DNA of 15,376 nt from UBA10183 sp041653835 (GTDB lineage: Bacteria > Omnitrophota > Gorgyraeia > Gorgyraeales > Gorgyraeaceae): the NCBI GenBank assembly GCA_041653835.1, contig JBAZEP010000037.1, positions 1 through 15,376 of the forward strand, given 5' to 3'. This document shows positions 1-5,584 of this stretch, piece by piece. Each line of letters begins with the position of its first letter. Within the stretch, counting starts at the first letter, position 1. The notes below the pieces were generated by a model that worked only from the letters and a program-made list of their open reading frames with translations, did no database searches and was not told where the DNA came from. A program made the position numbers and the translations under genes.

Positions 1-358
1 GATTGATCCTGACTTTGTTCTTGTCTTTCAGGAAATCCAAAACCTGCTTCAGCTTGGTCTTGTAATCGTGCTGGTCTATGTTCGGCTTGAGACGAATCTC
101 CTTGAGACGGACCATCTTCTGGTGTTTTTTCGCTTCCCGTTCCTTCTTCTCCTGGTCGTATTTGAATTTGCTGAAATCTAAGATGCGGCAGACCGGAGGA
201 ACGGCGCCTGAAGCGACCTCTACCAGATCCAGCTCGCTTTGAGCGGCCAATTCCATGGCTTTTTGTATCGACACTATCCCGAGCTGATTTCCTTCCGGGC
301 CTATCAGACGAACCTGCGAAGATCTTATTTTATCGTTGATTCTGATGAACTTTTTTAT
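1..358 (-). CDS. infC: Translation initiation factor IF-3 (partial, C-terminus outside window)
   Basis: IF-3 binds the 30S subunit, prevents premature 50S joining and checks start-codon and initiator-tRNA pairing. The visible 119 codons read IKKFIRINDKIRSSQVRLIG, then a segment with LDLVEVA, PPVCRILDFSKFKY and KEIRLKPNID. These match the IF-3 N-domain (about residues 6-75), the Lys-rich linker helix and the start of the C-domain. There is no ATG, GTG, TTG or ATT in frame between the upstream stop (TGA) and the conserved N-terminus. The only codon at the family start position is ATA (358-356), 9 nt after a perfect AAGGAGG (374-368). The ATG one base after that Shine-Dalgarno is out of frame and stops after three codons. 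IF-3 genes classically use a rare start (AUU in E. coli) that allows autoregulation. The gene lies 94 nt downstream of thrS, the usual thrS-infC order; rpmI and rplT would be expected beyond the edge. Confidence 0.95.
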   Translation of the reverse strand, partial: MKKFIRINDKIRSSQVRLIGPEGNQLGIVSIQKAMELAAQSELDLVEVASGAVPPVCRILDFSKFKYDQEKKEREAKKHQKMVRLKEIRLKPNIDQHDYKTKLKQVLDFLKDKNKVRIN

Positions 359-367
359 CTTACCATC

Positions 368-374
368 CCTCCTT
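368..374 (-). promoter_or_regulatory. Strong ribosome binding site that fixes the infC AUA start
   Basis: The minus strand reads AAGGAGG followed by 9 nt and then ATA. Spacing to the ATG at 366-364 is only 1 nt, too short for initiation, while spacing to ATA is normal. This decides the infC start. Confidence 0.7.
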
Positions 375-433
375 CCCGCGGCCGTTGCGCGCCGGTTTCA
401 TGCCGCGCCCGACAACCGCGCTGAATGTTTGAT

Positions 434-451
434 TCCGCGCACCCGCGCGGA
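434..451 (-). repeat. Hairpin just after the thrS stop codon
   Basis: A perfect 7-bp inverted repeat, TCCGCGC / GCGCGGA with a 4-nt loop, begins 1 nt after the thrS TAA. No T-run follows on the minus strand, so it is not a standard intrinsic terminator. It may protect the thrS 3' end or be part of the infC leader. Confidence 0.5.
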
Positions 452-452
452 C

Positions 453-2180
453 TTATTTTCGCTCCCTGGCCTCCTGCTCAAGCAGTTCCAGGAATTTATC
501 ACGGGACAGCGCGCCCAGGTCTCCGGCCCCTCTTTTCCGCAGGGAAACGGTGTTATTTTCCGCTTCCCGTCCGCCGATAACGGCAACATACGGAACCTTC
601 TCCAGTTCCGCTTCCCGAATACGTTTATTCAAAGTTTCGTTGCGCCCGTCCACTTTCACTCTTATTCCGGCTGTCTCCAGGATTTTAGCGGTCTCCGCCG
701 CGTAGACATCCTGCTCCTCTTTCAACGGCACAAGTATCACCTGCACCGGAGAAAGCCACAAAGGAAGACTCCCTCCGTAATGTTCAATCAAGGCGCCGGT
801 AAACCGCTCGAGACTGCCCAATACCACCCGGTGCAGCATGACCGGCTGTTTCTGCGAGCCGTCGGCGTCGGCGTAAACCAGTCCGAAACGCTGCGGCAGG
901 GTGAAGTCGCATTGTATGGTGGCGCATTGCCAGGTTCGTTTCAAAGCGTCTTTCAGCTTGATATCTATCTTCGGCCCGTAGAAAGCGCCGTCGCCGTGGT
1001 TGATGTCGTAAGCCACGCCGCGTTCCTTCAGCGAGCCTTCCAGGGCGGATGTCGCCGTTTCCCAGTCTTTTTCCGAACCTATATATTTTTCCGGTCTGGT
1101 GCTCAGCTCTATGCCGAGAGAATCGAATCCGAAAACTTTCATAGTGTCGAACACGAAATCTATTATCCCCTGGATCTCGCTCTTCAACTGCTCGGGCAGA
1201 CAAAAGATATGCGCGTCATCCTGGGTAAAACCGCGCACGCGCAGGAGACCGTGCATAACGCCCGCCTTTTCATGCCTGTACACGGTTCCGAGTTCAAAAA
1301 GCCGCAGAGGCAGTTCTCTGTAACTGCGTATCCTGGATTTGTATATCAGGATATGTCCCGGGCAGTTCATCGGCTTGAGAACATACTCTTTTCCCTCGAT
1401 CGGAAAGGAATACATGTTCTCTTTGTAATAATCGTAATGCCCGGAAGTCTTCCACAGCCCCGCCTGCATTATATGCGGGGTGATCACCATCTGGTACCCG
1501 CGGCGCAGGTGCTCTTTCTTTTCGTAATCTTCTATGATACTGCGCAGGACAGCGCCTTTAGGATGATAAAAGACCAGTCCGGCGCCGGCTTCCTCGTGAT
1601 AAATGTCGAACAACCCCAACTGCGGGCCGAGTTTCCGGTGATCCCGTTTTTTCGCTTCCTCAATGTTGCGCAGATGCTCCTGCAACTGGCTCTCTTGCTC
1701 AAAACAGACCCCGTAAATCCTTTGCAGCATCGGATTAGTCTCTATCCCGTGCCAGTAAGCGCCGGCAAGCGAAACGAGTTTGAAAGCCTTGATACTCCCC
1801 GAGGAAGGGACGTGCGGACCGCGGCATAAATCCACGAATTTTTCCCCGGTCCTGTACACGGTGACTTCATCGCCCGGTATCTCTTTGAGCAATTCCAGTT
1901 TATAATCTTCCCGCAGCCCGGAAAACAGCCTTCGCGCCTCGTCCTTATCCATCTTTACGGCAATGAAAGGCTCGTCGCGGAAGATGATCTCGCGCATTTT
2001 ATCCTCGATGCGCGCGAGGTCTTCTTCGGCAAAAGGCTCCTTCCTGTCGAAATCATAATAAAACCCGTCTTCTATGGCAGGTCCTATGCCGAGTTTTGTC
2101 CCCGGCCACAACTCTTGAACGGCATATGCCATGATATGGGAGCAAGAATGCCTTAATACCTCTATGTCCATATTGTCCAT
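453..2180 (-). CDS. thrS: Threonyl-tRNA synthetase lacking the N-terminal TGS domain
   Basis: This class II aminoacyl-tRNA synthetase charges tRNA-Thr with threonine and edits mischarged Ser-tRNA. It is 575 aa, against about 640 in E. coli. Editing domain: HxxxH at H11/H15 and C119/H123 (DLCRGPH). Catalytic domain from about residue 205: zinc ligands C273 (MNCPGH), H324 (DDAHIF) and H450 (VMLHR), motif 2 around R302, and GDGAFYGPKIDI near 396-407. The anticodon-binding domain runs from about 476 to 570. The start is ATG at 2180 with GGAGG 8 nt upstream. An in-frame TAG lies only 21 nt upstream of the ATG, so the protein cannot be extended and the roughly 60-residue TGS domain is absent. The leader is structured. 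infC lies downstream and tRNA-Val upstream. Confidence 0.97.
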   Translation of the reverse strand: MDNMDIEVLRHSCSHIMAYAVQELWPGTKLGIGPAIEDGFYYDFDRKEPFAEEDLARIEDKMREIIFRDEPFIAVKMDKDEARRLFSGLREDYKLELLKEIPGDEVTVYRTGEKFVDLCRGPHVPSSGSIKAFKLVSLAGAYWHGIETNPMLQRIYGVCFEQESQLQEHLRNIEEAKKRDHRKLGPQLGLFDIYHEEAGAGLVFYHPKGAVLRSIIEDYEKKEHLRRGYQMVITPHIMQAGLWKTSGHYDYYKENMYSFPIEGKEYVLKPMNCPGHILIYKSRIRSYRELPLRLFELGTVYRHEKAGVMHGLLRVRGFTQDDAHIFCLPEQLKSEIQGIIDFVFDTMKVFGFDSLGIELSTRPEKYIGSEKDWETATSALEGSLKERGVAYDINHGDGAFYGPKIDIKLKDALKRTWQCATIQCDFTLPQRFGLVYADADGSQKQPVMLHRVVLGSLERFTGALIEHYGGSLPLWLSPVQVILVPLKEEQDVYAAETAKILETAGIRVKVDGRNETLNKRIREAELEKVPYVAVIGGREAENNTVSLRKRGAGDLGALSRDKFLELLEQEARERK

Positions 2181-2187
2181 AAATGAA

Positions 2188-2211
2188 TCCTCCGCGGACT
2201 AAAGTCAGCGG
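2188..2211 (-). promoter_or_regulatory. Hairpin overlapping the thrS Shine-Dalgarno
   Basis: On the minus strand CCGC-T-GAC pairs with GTC-C-GCGG around a TTTA loop (plus coordinates 2192-2211). The 3' arm shares its last two bases with the GGAGG ribosome binding site (2193-2189). Folding would partly hide the site, so translational control of thrS is plausible. This is a reading by eye, not a computed fold. Confidence 0.45.
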
Positions 2212-2226
2212 TTTCTTTCCTGAATA

Positions 2227-2284
2227 ACCCTGCGCCGTAGAAACTCGGAAAAATTCTTTCGTTTTTTCCGGCACTTTGCAGGGT
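2227..2284 (-). repeat. Nested stem-loop in the thrS leader
   Basis: An outer 7-bp inverted repeat (ACCCTGC 2227-2233, GCAGGGT 2278-2284) encloses an inner 8-bp repeat (CGGAAAAA 2246-2253, TTTTTCCG 2263-2270). It fills most of the 121-nt gap between tRNA-Val and thrS. It could be a leader regulating thrS or a processing structure after the tRNA. No T-box consensus or specifier loop is evident. Confidence 0.5.
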
Positions 2285-2301
2285 AATCTTCGCCGATTCA
2301 A

Positions 2302-2378
2302 TGGTGGGCCCAAAGGGACTCGAACCCCTGACCTTCACGATGTCAACGTGACGCTCTAACCAACTGAGCTATGAGCCC
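2302..2378 (-). tRNA. tRNA-Val (anticodon GAC)
   Basis: A full cloverleaf can be drawn: acceptor GGGCUCA/UGGGCCC, D-stem GCUC/GAGC, anticodon stem UCACG/CGUGA with loop UUGACAU (anticodon GAC), T-stem AGGGG/CCCUU with loop UUCGAGU, A73, and CCA encoded in the gene. It reads GUC (and GUU) valine codons. It is the last of three co-oriented tRNA genes and lies 121 nt upstream of thrS. Confidence 0.97.
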
Positions 2379-2498
2379 GACTGAATTTGTTTTCTGCCGT
2401 GGATTTGATAATCGAAAACTTCCATCGACTCAAATCTCGATTTTCGACTCTCGATTGCTCCATGCGCTGTTTAAGAAACTTATTTAACAACGCACTAC
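2379..2498. other. TCGA-rich spacer between tRNA-Val and tRNA-Leu
   Basis: This 120-nt spacer has no credible ORF. It holds five TCGA tetramers between 2412 and 2454, giving overlapping inverted repeats (TCGAAAA 2412-2418 with TTTTCGA 2441-2447; ATCGA 2424-2428 with TCGAT 2437-2441). No T-run places it as a clear terminator. Function is unknown. Confidence 0.4.
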
Positions 2499-2582
2499 TG
2501 CCGAGGAAGGGAGTTGAACCCTTAAGACCTTGCGGTCGCGGGATTTTAAGTCCCGTGCGTATGCCAATTTCGCCACCCCGGC
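2499..2582 (-). tRNA. tRNA-Leu (anticodon UAA)
   Basis: This is a class II tRNA: acceptor GCCGGGG/CCUCGGC, anticodon stem CGGGA/UCCCG with loop CUUAAAA (anticodon UAA), long variable arm GACC-GCAA-GGUC, T-stem AAGGG/CCCUU with loop UUCAACU, and A73. The gene is followed by GTA, so the 3' CCA is not encoded, unlike both tRNA neighbours; it must be added by nucleotidyltransferase. It reads UUA (and UUG) codons. Confidence 0.97.
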
Positions 2583-2601
2583 CCGGTACATTTATTAAAC
2601 T

Positions 2602-2676
2602 TGGAGGCGGCAAGCGGATTCGAACCGCTGAATAGTGGTTTTGCAGACCACTGCCTTACCACTTGGCTATGCCGCC
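2602..2676 (-). tRNA. tRNA-Cys (anticodon GCA)
   Basis: Acceptor GGCGGCA/UGCCGCC, anticodon stem GUGGU/ACCAC with loop CUGCAAA (anticodon GCA), T-stem AGCGG/CCGCU with loop UUCGAAU. The discriminator is U73, the cysteine identity base, and CCA is encoded. The gene lies 20 nt downstream of the coaC stop codon and first in the Cys-Leu-Val run, so it may be processed from the coaC transcript. Confidence 0.97.
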
Positions 2677-2696
2677 GCAATCTTCCGGGCGCCGTC

Positions 2697-3248
2697 TTAG
2701 CGGCTGGACAACAGACAGGCCTTGACCTTTCCGACGATAACCTCTACGTCCTCAAGGCAGCCGGTCCCTTTTTTCCCGCAGGCGAGCATTCCTTTTTTGG
2801 GCCCGATGAATTTATACCCGCATTCCTTCAGCCTGGCGATGTTCCCCTGCGTGATCCTGTTCAAATACATGTTCTCGTTCATCGCCGGGCAGAAAAAAAC
2901 CGGCGCCCTGCTGGCGGCGATAACGCAACTCAGCAGATCGTCGCAAATCCCGGCGGCTATCTTCCCGAGCAAATTGGCGGTCGCCGGCGCCACGAGTATT
3001 ATGTCGGCTTTGTCCGCGAGGGAAACATGCTCGATCTCCCAATCCTCTCCCCCGTCGAAAAGTTTATAATATACCTTATTTCCGCTTAAAGCCCGGAATA
3101 ACAGCGGATTGATCAATTCGGCGGCCTCTTCGGTAAGCACCGGGATAACGTTGAAACCGGCTTCTTTCAGCCTGCGCACGATCTCGCATGCCTTATAGAT
3201 TGCCGCGCCGGCAGTTATGCCGAGAATGACGTTCTTCCTACCCGCCAT
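2697..3248 (-). CDS. coaC: Phosphopantothenoylcysteine decarboxylase (stand-alone CoaC)
   Basis: This FMN enzyme decarboxylates 4'-phosphopantothenoylcysteine to 4'-phosphopantetheine in coenzyme A synthesis. At 183 aa it covers only the decarboxylase half of the usual CoaBC (Dfp) fusion of about 400 aa. Expected residues are present: H74 (IEHVSLADKAD), PAMN at 121-124 with N124, and C157 in MLACG, each one residue off the E. coli Dfp numbering (H75, N125, C158). The N-terminus VILGITAGAAIYKA is the flavin-binding start. It ends in a stop shortly after GTGCLEDVEVIVG where the CoaB synthetase half would begin, and tRNA-Cys follows. It overlaps the 3' end of rpoZ by 11 nt, implying translational coupling. 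Another HFCD-family flavoprotein is possible but less likely given the motifs and the rpoZ-gmk neighbours. Confidence 0.9.
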   Translation of the reverse strand: MAGRKNVILGITAGAAIYKACEIVRRLKEAGFNVIPVLTEEAAELINPLLFRALSGNKVYYKLFDGGEDWEIEHVSLADKADIILVAPATANLLGKIAAGICDDLLSCVIAASRAPVFFCPAMNENMYLNRITQGNIARLKECGYKFIGPKKGMLACGKKGTGCLEDVEVIVGKVKACLLSSR

Positions 3249-3450
3249 TTTTGTCCGTCGCTACCTGTATTTTGCCGGCGGAAATCTCGGCCAGAGCTAT
3301 GATGGAAGGCTTCAGATTGACTGAAGTGGCTTGTATCAGTTTCGGCTGGCCCTCGGAGATCTCAAGGGCCCTTTTAGAAGCCAGCACAACAAGCTTATAT
3401 ATCGAATTTTCTGTTTTCGCAACCATACTCTGCACATCAAAATGTTCCAT
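3238..3450 (-). CDS. rpoZ: DNA-directed RNA polymerase omega subunit
   Basis: Omega is the small RNA polymerase subunit that wraps the beta' C-terminus and helps core assembly. The 70-residue protein has the family pattern: SIYKLVVLASKRALEI in the first half (compare the RFxLVLVAxxRAxxI region) and IIALAEISAGKI in the second. It is somewhat shorter than E. coli omega (91 aa), with a short tail. The start is ATG at 3450, four bases after the gmk stop; AAAGG within the last gmk codons supplies the ribosome binding site 8 nt upstream. The order gmk-rpoZ-coaC is widely conserved and supports the call. Confidence 0.92.
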   Translation of the reverse strand: MEHFDVQSMVAKTENSIYKLVVLASKRALEISEGQPKLIQATSVNLKPSIIALAEISAGKIQVATDKNGG

Positions 3451-3453
3451 TCG

Positions 3454-4080
3454 TTAAACCTTTCCTTTTGCGCGCGTTACGCTGCTGCCGATGATCTTTT
3501 TTAAATCCTTTAACGCGTGTTTTAAATCTCCGTTCACCACGCAATGGTCGTACCTGCCGCACAGCCGCATTTCGCGCCTCGCTTTTAGCATCCTCTTCTT
3601 TATCTCTTCTTCAGAGGTGCTGCTGCAGCGGCCGCGGATCCTGCGCTCCAGCACCTGCAGGGAAGGCGGCCGGAGAAAAACGCTCACGCTGCGGCGCGGA
3701 TACGCCTTCTTCACCCGCATCGCGCCTTTGTGATCCAGGCACATCAAAAGATACTTCCCCTTGTCTAAACAGCTCTCTACGAACTCTTTAGGGGTGCCGT
3801 AATAATACTCCAAATATTTTGTCCATTCAAGGACTTTTTTATCCCTGCGCAGCCGCAAAAATTCTTCTTTGCCGACAAAGAAATAGTCTCTGCCGGGTTT
3901 TTCCGCCGAACGCGGCCTGCGTGTGGTCAGAGACACGGATTTTACCAGCCTGCCGCGAAAGGCATTTCTCTGCTTCAGCAGCAGCCTGGCAAGGGTCGTT
4001 TTCCCCGACCCTGAAGGACCGGAGATTATAAAAATAAACCCGTCTTTGCCTTTCTTTTGTCTGTCGAGGGCCGCTTTCAC
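3454..4080 (-). CDS. gmk: Guanylate kinase
   Basis: It phosphorylates GMP (and dGMP) to GDP with ATP. The 208-aa protein has the P-loop GPSGSGKT at about residues 21-28. The GMP-binding segment SVSLTTRRPRSAEKPGRDYFFV follows, and then the lid region IRGRCSSTSEEEIKKRM. About 12 residues precede the usual start of the fold. The start codon is GTG at 4080; GGGA lies just upstream as a weak ribosome binding site, and yicC ends 12 nt before it, so coupling is likely. It sits in the conserved yicC-gmk-rpoZ-coaC order. Confidence 0.96.
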   Translation of the reverse strand: MKAALDRQKKGKDGFIFIISGPSGSGKTTLARLLLKQRNAFRGRLVKSVSLTTRRPRSAEKPGRDYFFVGKEEFLRLRRDKKVLEWTKYLEYYYGTPKEFVESCLDKGKYLLMCLDHKGAMRVKKAYPRRSVSVFLRPPSLQVLERRIRGRCSSTSEEEIKKRMLKARREMRLCGRYDHCVVNGDLKHALKDLKKIIGSSVTRAKGKV

Positions 4081-4092
4081 CTGTTTCCCGGG

Positions 4093-4920
4093 CTATTCTA
4101 TATTCTGCGCCTGTTCGCGTATCTTCTCTATCTGACTTTTCATCTGAACGACGAGCGCCGAAATACGCGTGTCGCTCGATTTCGCGCCCATGGTATTGGT
4201 CTCTCTCTGCATCTCCTGGGCGATGAAATCCACTTCTTTCCCTACCGCGCCGCTGGCCGAAAGTTTCCTCGTGAGGTTCTTGATATGAAAAGCCAGCCGC
4301 TCCATCTCTTCGCTGATATCGGCGTCTTTCAGGAAAGACGCTTTCTCGTCGTCGCTGCGCAAGACGGCCAGCTTGGCCTTGACGCTTTCGGAGTACCGGG
4401 ATTTCACATTTTTGAGAAAACGCTCCAGCTTTTTAGCGCGCAACTTCAGGTAACCGGCTATGGCCCTGCCTTCGCGCTGCCTTGTCTTCAGCAAGTCCTG
4501 CACCGATTTGCAGAGGAGATGCTTCAAACTGGGCCATATCTTGTTCTTGGACAATGTACTTTCTTCCAGAGAAAGGATCCCGGGAAGATTGATCAATTCG
4601 ACCATGCGGATATTATCGCTGATCCTGAATTCATTCCTGATATGGTGAAGCTCCGCGAGATAATTTTTCAACAGTTTCCGGTTTACGAAAATCTTGTTGG
4701 CCGCGCCGCCGGTTATCGAAATCACGCAGGTGATCCTGCCGCGTTTTACCTTGGATTCAATCCCCTTCTTGATGCGCTCCTCCAGGGAAAGAAAACCTTC
4801 CGGCAGGTGCAATGATACTTCGCGGAACTTATGATTGATGCTGCGTAACTCCACGCAAATCCTGCCGCAGGGTTCCAGCGGGGATTCATTACTGGCGAAA
4901 CCGGTCATACTGCTGATCAT
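4093..4920 (-). CDS. yicC: YicC/YloC family endoribonuclease
   Basis: The 275-aa protein begins MISSMTGFASNES, the hallmark MxxSMTGF start of the YicC family. It continues with ELRSINHKFREVSLHLPE (N-terminal YicC domain) and ends in a C-terminal DUF1732-type segment with EVDFIAQEMQRETNTMGAKSSD. Members from E. coli and B. subtilis have been described as endoribonucleases acting on RNA, including small RNAs; the partner RNA here is unknown. The start is ATG at 4920, with GAGGAGA 8 nt upstream. It lies immediately before gmk, as in many bacteria. Confidence 0.94.
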   Translation of the reverse strand: MISSMTGFASNESPLEPCGRICVELRSINHKFREVSLHLPEGFLSLEERIKKGIESKVKRGRITCVISITGGAANKIFVNRKLLKNYLAELHHIRNEFRISDNIRMVELINLPGILSLEESTLSKNKIWPSLKHLLCKSVQDLLKTRQREGRAIAGYLKLRAKKLERFLKNVKSRYSESVKAKLAVLRSDDEKASFLKDADISEEMERLAFHIKNLTRKLSASGAVGKEVDFIAQEMQRETNTMGAKSSDTRISALVVQMKSQIEKIREQAQNIE

Positions 4921-5055
4921 AACTCAACTCTCCTCTCGCTCTCCGCAGACGAAGTGGGATATGGAATGGTGAAACTGCCCGGGAATAAACCCGAGTTTTC
5001 TTTTTCGATAAGGTATAATCTACTGATGAAAACCGGAGATTTTCGCGCCTTGATT
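4921..5055. other. ndk-yicC intergenic region with a stem-loop
   Basis: This 135-nt gap holds a 6-bp inverted repeat (CCCGGG 4978-4983, CCCGAG 4990-4995, loop AATAAA; one G-T pair). The T-rich tract TTTTCTTTTT (4996-5005) follows it only on the plus strand, opposite to all local genes. No good promoter for yicC was seen on the minus strand. The region may separate yicC-gmk-rpoZ-coaC from the genes upstream. Confidence 0.35.
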
Positions 5056-5070
5056 TTAAATCCAGGCGCG
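5044..5070 (-). repeat. Stem-loop across the ndk stop codon
   Basis: A perfect 7-bp inverted repeat (CGCGCCT 5044-5050, AGGCGCG 5064-5070) plus an inner 4-bp stem (GATT/AATC) forms a long hairpin that contains the ndk TAA. AAAATC rather than a T-run follows on the coding strand. It may stabilise the 3' end of ndk mRNA or be a weak terminator. Confidence 0.5.
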
Positions 5071-5562
5071 CGTTCTCTTCTCTTTCTCTACACTTTCCCT
5101 GGCCGGGTAGAGCTCGACTATTATCTCCTCCGGCCGGAACCAGAGTTTTATCTCGCGCTCCGCTTCTTCAGGACTCGAGGACACATGCACCACGTTTTCG
5201 TAAAGTCCTTTGGTGGTGATCCGGCCGTAAGACCCGCGGATAGTCGTAGGATCCGCTTCTTCAGGATTGGTCGCTCCGGCGAGCTGCCGGCATTTGGTGA
5301 TGGCGTCCGGGCCCCAGTAAACAAGGGCCATTACTTTACGGCGGTTATGCAATTCCCCCTGTAAATAGCTTATAAGCTCCGGGAAAAACGGCTTGTCTTT
5401 CAAATGCTGGTAATGAGCCGCAGCCAGTTCCCTCGATACTCTGACCATCTTGGCGGCGACAATCTCCAGTTTGGTCTCGGAAAGCCGGGTAAGAATATTT
5501 CCCGTCAGCGACTTTTTCAATCCGTCCGGTTTTATCAATATCAATATCGCCTGGTTGTCCAT
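5056..5562 (-). CDS. ndk: Nucleoside diphosphate kinase
   Basis: It transfers the gamma-phosphate of ATP to nucleoside diphosphates through a phosphohistidine. The sequence shows LILIKPDGL (K11), TNPEEADPTTIRGSYG at about 98-113, and the catalytic motif ENVVHVSSSPEEAEREI with H126. The usual bacterial motif is NxxHGSDS, so GSD reads VSS here. At 168 aa it is longer than the common ~140-aa form, with about 20 extra charged residues at the C-terminus. The start is ATG at 5562 with AAGGAGA 7 nt upstream. It begins 22 nt after the parB stop and may share that transcript. With gmk nearby it completes GMP to GTP conversion. Confidence 0.95.
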   Translation of the reverse strand: MDNQAILILIKPDGLKKSLTGNILTRLSETKLEIVAAKMVRVSRELAAAHYQHLKDKPFFPELISYLQGELHNRRKVMALVYWGPDAITKCRQLAGATNPEEADPTTIRGSYGRITTKGLYENVVHVSSSPEEAEREIKLWFRPEEIIVELYPARESVEKEKRTRAWI

Positions 5563-5584
5563 AGCTGTCTCTCCTTCCGGGGAC

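Noticed and set aside
355..366. ATG just after the infC Shine-Dalgarno as a start
   Set aside because: Out of frame with IF-3 and stops after three codons; spacing to the Shine-Dalgarno is only 1 nt.
336..1829. A 497-codon open frame on the plus strand
   Set aside because: It lies entirely antisense to infC and thrS, has no family resemblance, and reflects codon bias of the real gene opposite.
2181..2301. T-box riboswitch before thrS
   Set aside because: Too short, with no specifier loop, no AGGGTGGNACCGCG-type box and no terminator; only generic hairpins are seen.
4057..4815. A 252-codon open frame on the plus strand
   Set aside because: Antisense shadow of yicC, which has a clear family start and ribosome binding site.
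4978..5005. Intrinsic terminator for the minus-strand operon
   Set aside because: The T-run follows the hairpin only on the plus strand; on the coding strand the tail is GCAGTTTCACC.
5014..5019. Plus-strand TATAAT as a promoter
   Set aside because: No convincing -35 at 16-18 bp and no plus-strand gene downstream; it would run antisense to ndk.
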